Shown here in pieces: positions 60,754-64,000 of a stretch of DNA of 64,000 bases (positions within the stretch are counted from its first letter, which is position 1; every line of letters begins with the position of its first letter). The notes beneath the pieces are model-generated. The model ran no database searches, was not told the DNA's origin, and saw nothing but the letters and a program-made list of their open reading frames with translations. The translations under genes and the position numbers were made by a program. The stretch spans positions 99,517,951 to 99,581,950 of the forward strand of contig CM022945.1 of assembly GCA_012931725.1 (NCBI GenBank), in the 5' to 3' direction. The DNA is from Litsea cubeba. Lineage: Eukaryota > Streptophyta > Magnoliopsida > Laurales > Lauraceae.

Positions 60754-62298
60754 CAGGGGCGGACCTACATGTAATGGACCTGTGGCGGTCGCCCCAGGTT
60801 GATTCTGGAAAAGGCCCAAAAGGCTTATGGGGCAGCCCATGTGGCCCATAAGTTTAAGTCTTTGCCCCACCCTCCAAAGAAAAACCCCTGTTCAATTACT
60901 CCCGAAACCCTCTCCTCCTCTCTCTCTCTTTGAGTCCCAGCTCCGGCATGGGCATACAACCTGGTCTCTCTCTCTCTTACGTTGCATTCTCTCTCTGACA
61001 CAGGCGACCTTATAATGTTCTTATTTTTTTTTTCAACGCACGCCTTTTTTTCCTTCCTTTTCATTGTTATTTTAGAGTGAGAGAGGCTTCTTGCTTGCGT
61101 GGAGTCTAAGCTCATTCTATATGAAATTTGAAAAAGATCGAAGCTCGGTGGGTGTAGGAGAATCGATCTGGTTGTAGAGGTGAGGAAAAGAATCTATACA
61201 TTTTTTTTCATTTACTCTTTAGGTAGAGATTTTGTGTAGGACGTGTTTGGATGCACAGAAAATTGCAGTTGATTTGAACTTGTCGGTAGAGCAGATTACA
61301 ATTGGTTGGAACATGTGATTGGGAGACATCTAAAAGCATTGCTAAGTTTTTTTTTTTCTTGTTTGGTGTTCTTTTTTAATTTTGGGTTTTAAGTACTTAT
61401 TTGTTTTATTTTCTCATGATCTGCAGTTGGGAGTTCTTAGGAATCTTTTAGTTTTAATTGTGCATCTTTCTTGATTTTCATTTGTTTTAGTTCATGTAAT
61501 AATTTGTATTATTATGATTTTCCAAGAAAATGTCAAAATCGTTAAATTGTTTATAATAATTGTTAAAGACAATCAAAATCTAGTATACCCATTATGTGCT
61601 TCATTCCGAGGACCTCTCTCCCTAAAAGGGAGAATATGTTACAATAGTGCTAGTGGGGTGGTAGAAAAAAAAAATGGTTTGGAGTTTGTGATTTATGTTT
61701 GGGCTTTTAAAAATTGAGTAACCTTCATTTCTGGATTCTTCTCACTTGATTTTAGAAAATAATTTTTAAAAAAATTGGAAAGATAATAATGATCCTTACT
61801 TTTGGGCCTTTTGTTTGATACTATGTTATTCACACTTCCAAGAAGCTGGTTTTGGTTCCATCATTTTATCTTTGTTCAGAAAATCAGGCCAACTTATAGA
61901 TTAGTGTTTCAATTTTCATGTTTGGCTCATAAAATCAAAGGAGACTGGTGTATTTGCAAAAAATTATCAAGTAAAATGCTAATTAGTACCTTTTTCGCCT
62001 TATATTAATGAATAGGCACCTGACTGGATACTTGGATCAACTAATTGTTAGGTCATTTAGTGAGTTTTTAAGTGTCGAATTTGAAGCTGGTACTAATGAC
62101 TTTCTAGTTGGTCATGCTTTGTATTAACACACTAGGACCATATACTTGGACCTTTTTTTGCTTTACATTGCATTTTACTTATAAACGACTTGTATTTCCA
62201 ATTTAATTATATTGATAATTTCAATTATAAATAATGATTGACATTTTTAATTGACCATCGTCTGCACCACCCAAACGAAATTCATGGGTCCGCCACTG
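60754..62298. mobile_element. 1.5-kb non-autonomous hAT element
   Basis: The left end CAGGGGCGGACCTACATG and the inverted right end CAGTGGCGGACCCATGAA share CAG-GGCGGACC. The exact 8-bp duplication CTAGAAAC flanks the element (60746-60753 and 62299-62306). The interior is AT-rich with CT-rich stretches (60890-61010) and no recognisable transposase. Confidence 0.93.
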
Positions 62299-62306
62299 CT
62301 AGAAAC

Positions 62307-64000
62307 TGACAGAAGTTCTCTCACTTAATGCTATGAGCAAGTGTCCATTTCTTGGCCCCATCATCCTCACACGACTGAAAGCAATTGAATAGTTTTTATT
62401 TTCATTAGGTGTCTTGGCATGAAGCCAAAGAAAATGTTTCCGCTTCCATGTTTTCTTGAGTTGGTGAAGAGCTATTTCTATCTTTCTTCCACCGTCGTAC
62501 ATAAGTTGGGTCATTTGGTCTAAACCAAAATCTTTCTTGTACCTGACCTAGCCCGTGATGAGAGTGAGTTTGGTCAGGTTGGACTCCAATTATCTTATAT
62601 TTTAAGATATAAAGTGTGAAAAAAAAAATTATTGTATCCTTTGCACCAAGAACACTACAACATCCACACTACTCTCACTTTGGTAAAGTTTCCATACCAC
62701 TTTGCACCAATATAGCTTTGTGTATTATATTCTATTAAATAAAAATGTAACCTAGCTGTAAGCAGGCAAGGCAGCCAAAACCTGAACTTTCCCTGAACTC
62801 TACTTGAGTCAATATCTATAAACCCATTACTAAGAAGAGACGAAGAAGAAGTTGAAGGCTACCTTTGGCTCAAGGAAAGGATCCTTCCAATTTCATGCTT
62901 TAGAGCCCCTGGTGGTTTGATTTTCTGTTTGCAAAACCAGAGGACATCTTCATGTGCCTTCATTGTCATCATCTTCGTGTGGTGTAATTAAAAGCCCTAA
63001 GAGTTCATTTGATCTGTTCGTGTGTCGCATGCAGAGGCCCTGTGGGTCTATTTTGTTGCCGTTCAGTTAATTAGTTTTAGGTGGCCCACCAATGAAAACA
63101 AAGGAGCTCAGGTTATCTGCATTAATGGCCCATCAATCATTCTCATACAAATTCTTAGGTGTCTGGAGAAGTGCCTCTATCTCTCCTAATTTAGCAATAC
63201 TCAGTTTCAGTCCCTTTTCTCGTAAATCTGGCTCAATCTCCCACTTTTCTATAGTAGGACCAGACCTTTTCTCTTCCTTTAATCTTAATAACCCCAAAAC
63301 CCTAATCTAGAAGAAAGTTTGTTCTTGAAGTTGCTAAGGATGAGTCATTGATCCTTAGTTTCAGTCCCTTCGCCGAAAAGCTTCCCTTGATTGAAGTCTA
63401 ATAAAGTCAAAGAAACTTTATTTTTGGTGCACCATAACACCACCAAATTTGATGCAAACCCGCGAGAGCACAATTCTTTCACGCAGATTGAGTAAACCGA
63501 ACTAGATGTAACGCCTGATCCTCAAATCCATTATAATGCGAAACCCAATCATAGCCAAAATTTAGGTGTCAGTCCACGTTGATCTGACCCCGATGACCAG
63601 AGTTGAGCAGATCAACGACCGGATATATTTTCGCAGATTCTGGAGCGATATGGACTCTGGTTGTTGATTTGTTTTCACCTGCACATTTGTGAATATGAAA
63701 TCTATGCATATTTCATCAAGTTTATCAATGTCATTTTTTGTTCATCAAGTTGCATGATCCACGTTTCTTGAATAAATCATGATAGATGTGGTCTAGTACG
63801 TCTAGTAGGCCATGGGCTCTAATAGATTCAAAGGGAGTGGGATGTGATATAGATGGATTCTACAGAGAGACGGTGATTGCCAACAAAGCACAATGGACAT
63901 TTGGCAAGACATTGACCGAGAAAACAAGGTTATGCTTATTGTGAACAAATAAGGGTTGTGTAATGGGAGATTGTTCAGGGTTCCTTTAACATGAAAGTTA
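62307..64000. other. Right end of the window, no gene recognised
   Basis: No domain, splice-supported exon, RNA gene or element end was found. CTTCACCTGCACATTTGTGA near 63676 resembles 54398, a shared dispersed repeat. A gene starting beyond the right edge cannot be excluded. Confidence 0.45.

Overview
The window is plant nuclear DNA. It has one ordinary host gene with GT-AG introns, embedded in dense Copia, Gypsy-like, L1, RTE, TRIM, hAT, Harbinger-like and Mutator-like sequence. The protein resembles known angiosperm PEX22. The very long transposon-filled introns fit an angiosperm with a large genome, but the species cannot be named from sequence alone.

The host gene is PEX22, the peroxisomal membrane anchor of the ubiquitin-conjugating enzyme PEX4. 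It has eight coding exons on the + strand from 14776 to 59406 and encodes 281 residues. Only about 0.85 kb of the 44.6 kb is coding. Introns 1 (10.9 kb), 3 (16.0 kb) and 6 (13.7 kb) are swollen by mobile elements. All seven introns fall between codons (phase 0), and all splice sites are canonical.

Layout. 1-1030: end of a hAT-like element, a 290-bp tandem duplication and a possible first exon of an unidentified minus-strand gene. 1850-2431: a second tandem duplication. 3322-11872: a complete but dead Copia retrotransposon (minus strand, 5-bp target duplication), inserted in one copy of a short host tandem repeat. 12850-14488: small MITEs. 14594-14775: PEX22 promoter and leader with a G-box and a 13-codon upstream ORF. 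Intron 1: a Harbinger-like element, short tandem repeats, a tandem TRIM array and a decayed Copia fragment. Intron 3: a hAT MITE with a perfect 8-bp duplication, a Pack-MULE-like element with an LRR-kinase fragment, and an RTE LINE split by a 6.2-kb L1 LINE. Intron 6: a gag-protease-only LTR element inside a related LTR element, MITEs, LTR fragments, a TRIM and a third gag-bearing element with an LTR palindrome. Intron 7: an RTE 3' fragment, a MITE and a solo LTR. Downstream of PEX22: a 290-bp hAT MITE, a 165-bp tandem duplication and a 1.5-kb hAT element.

No rRNA gene, intact tRNA gene, CRISPR array or organellar insert was recognised. Transposon coding regions carry stops and frameshifts. 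The only apparently intact gene is PEX22. The most interesting aspects are the transposon load spliced out of this gene, several insertions whose order can be read from target-site duplications, and non-autonomous LTR elements that keep gag and protease but lack reverse transcriptase and integrase.
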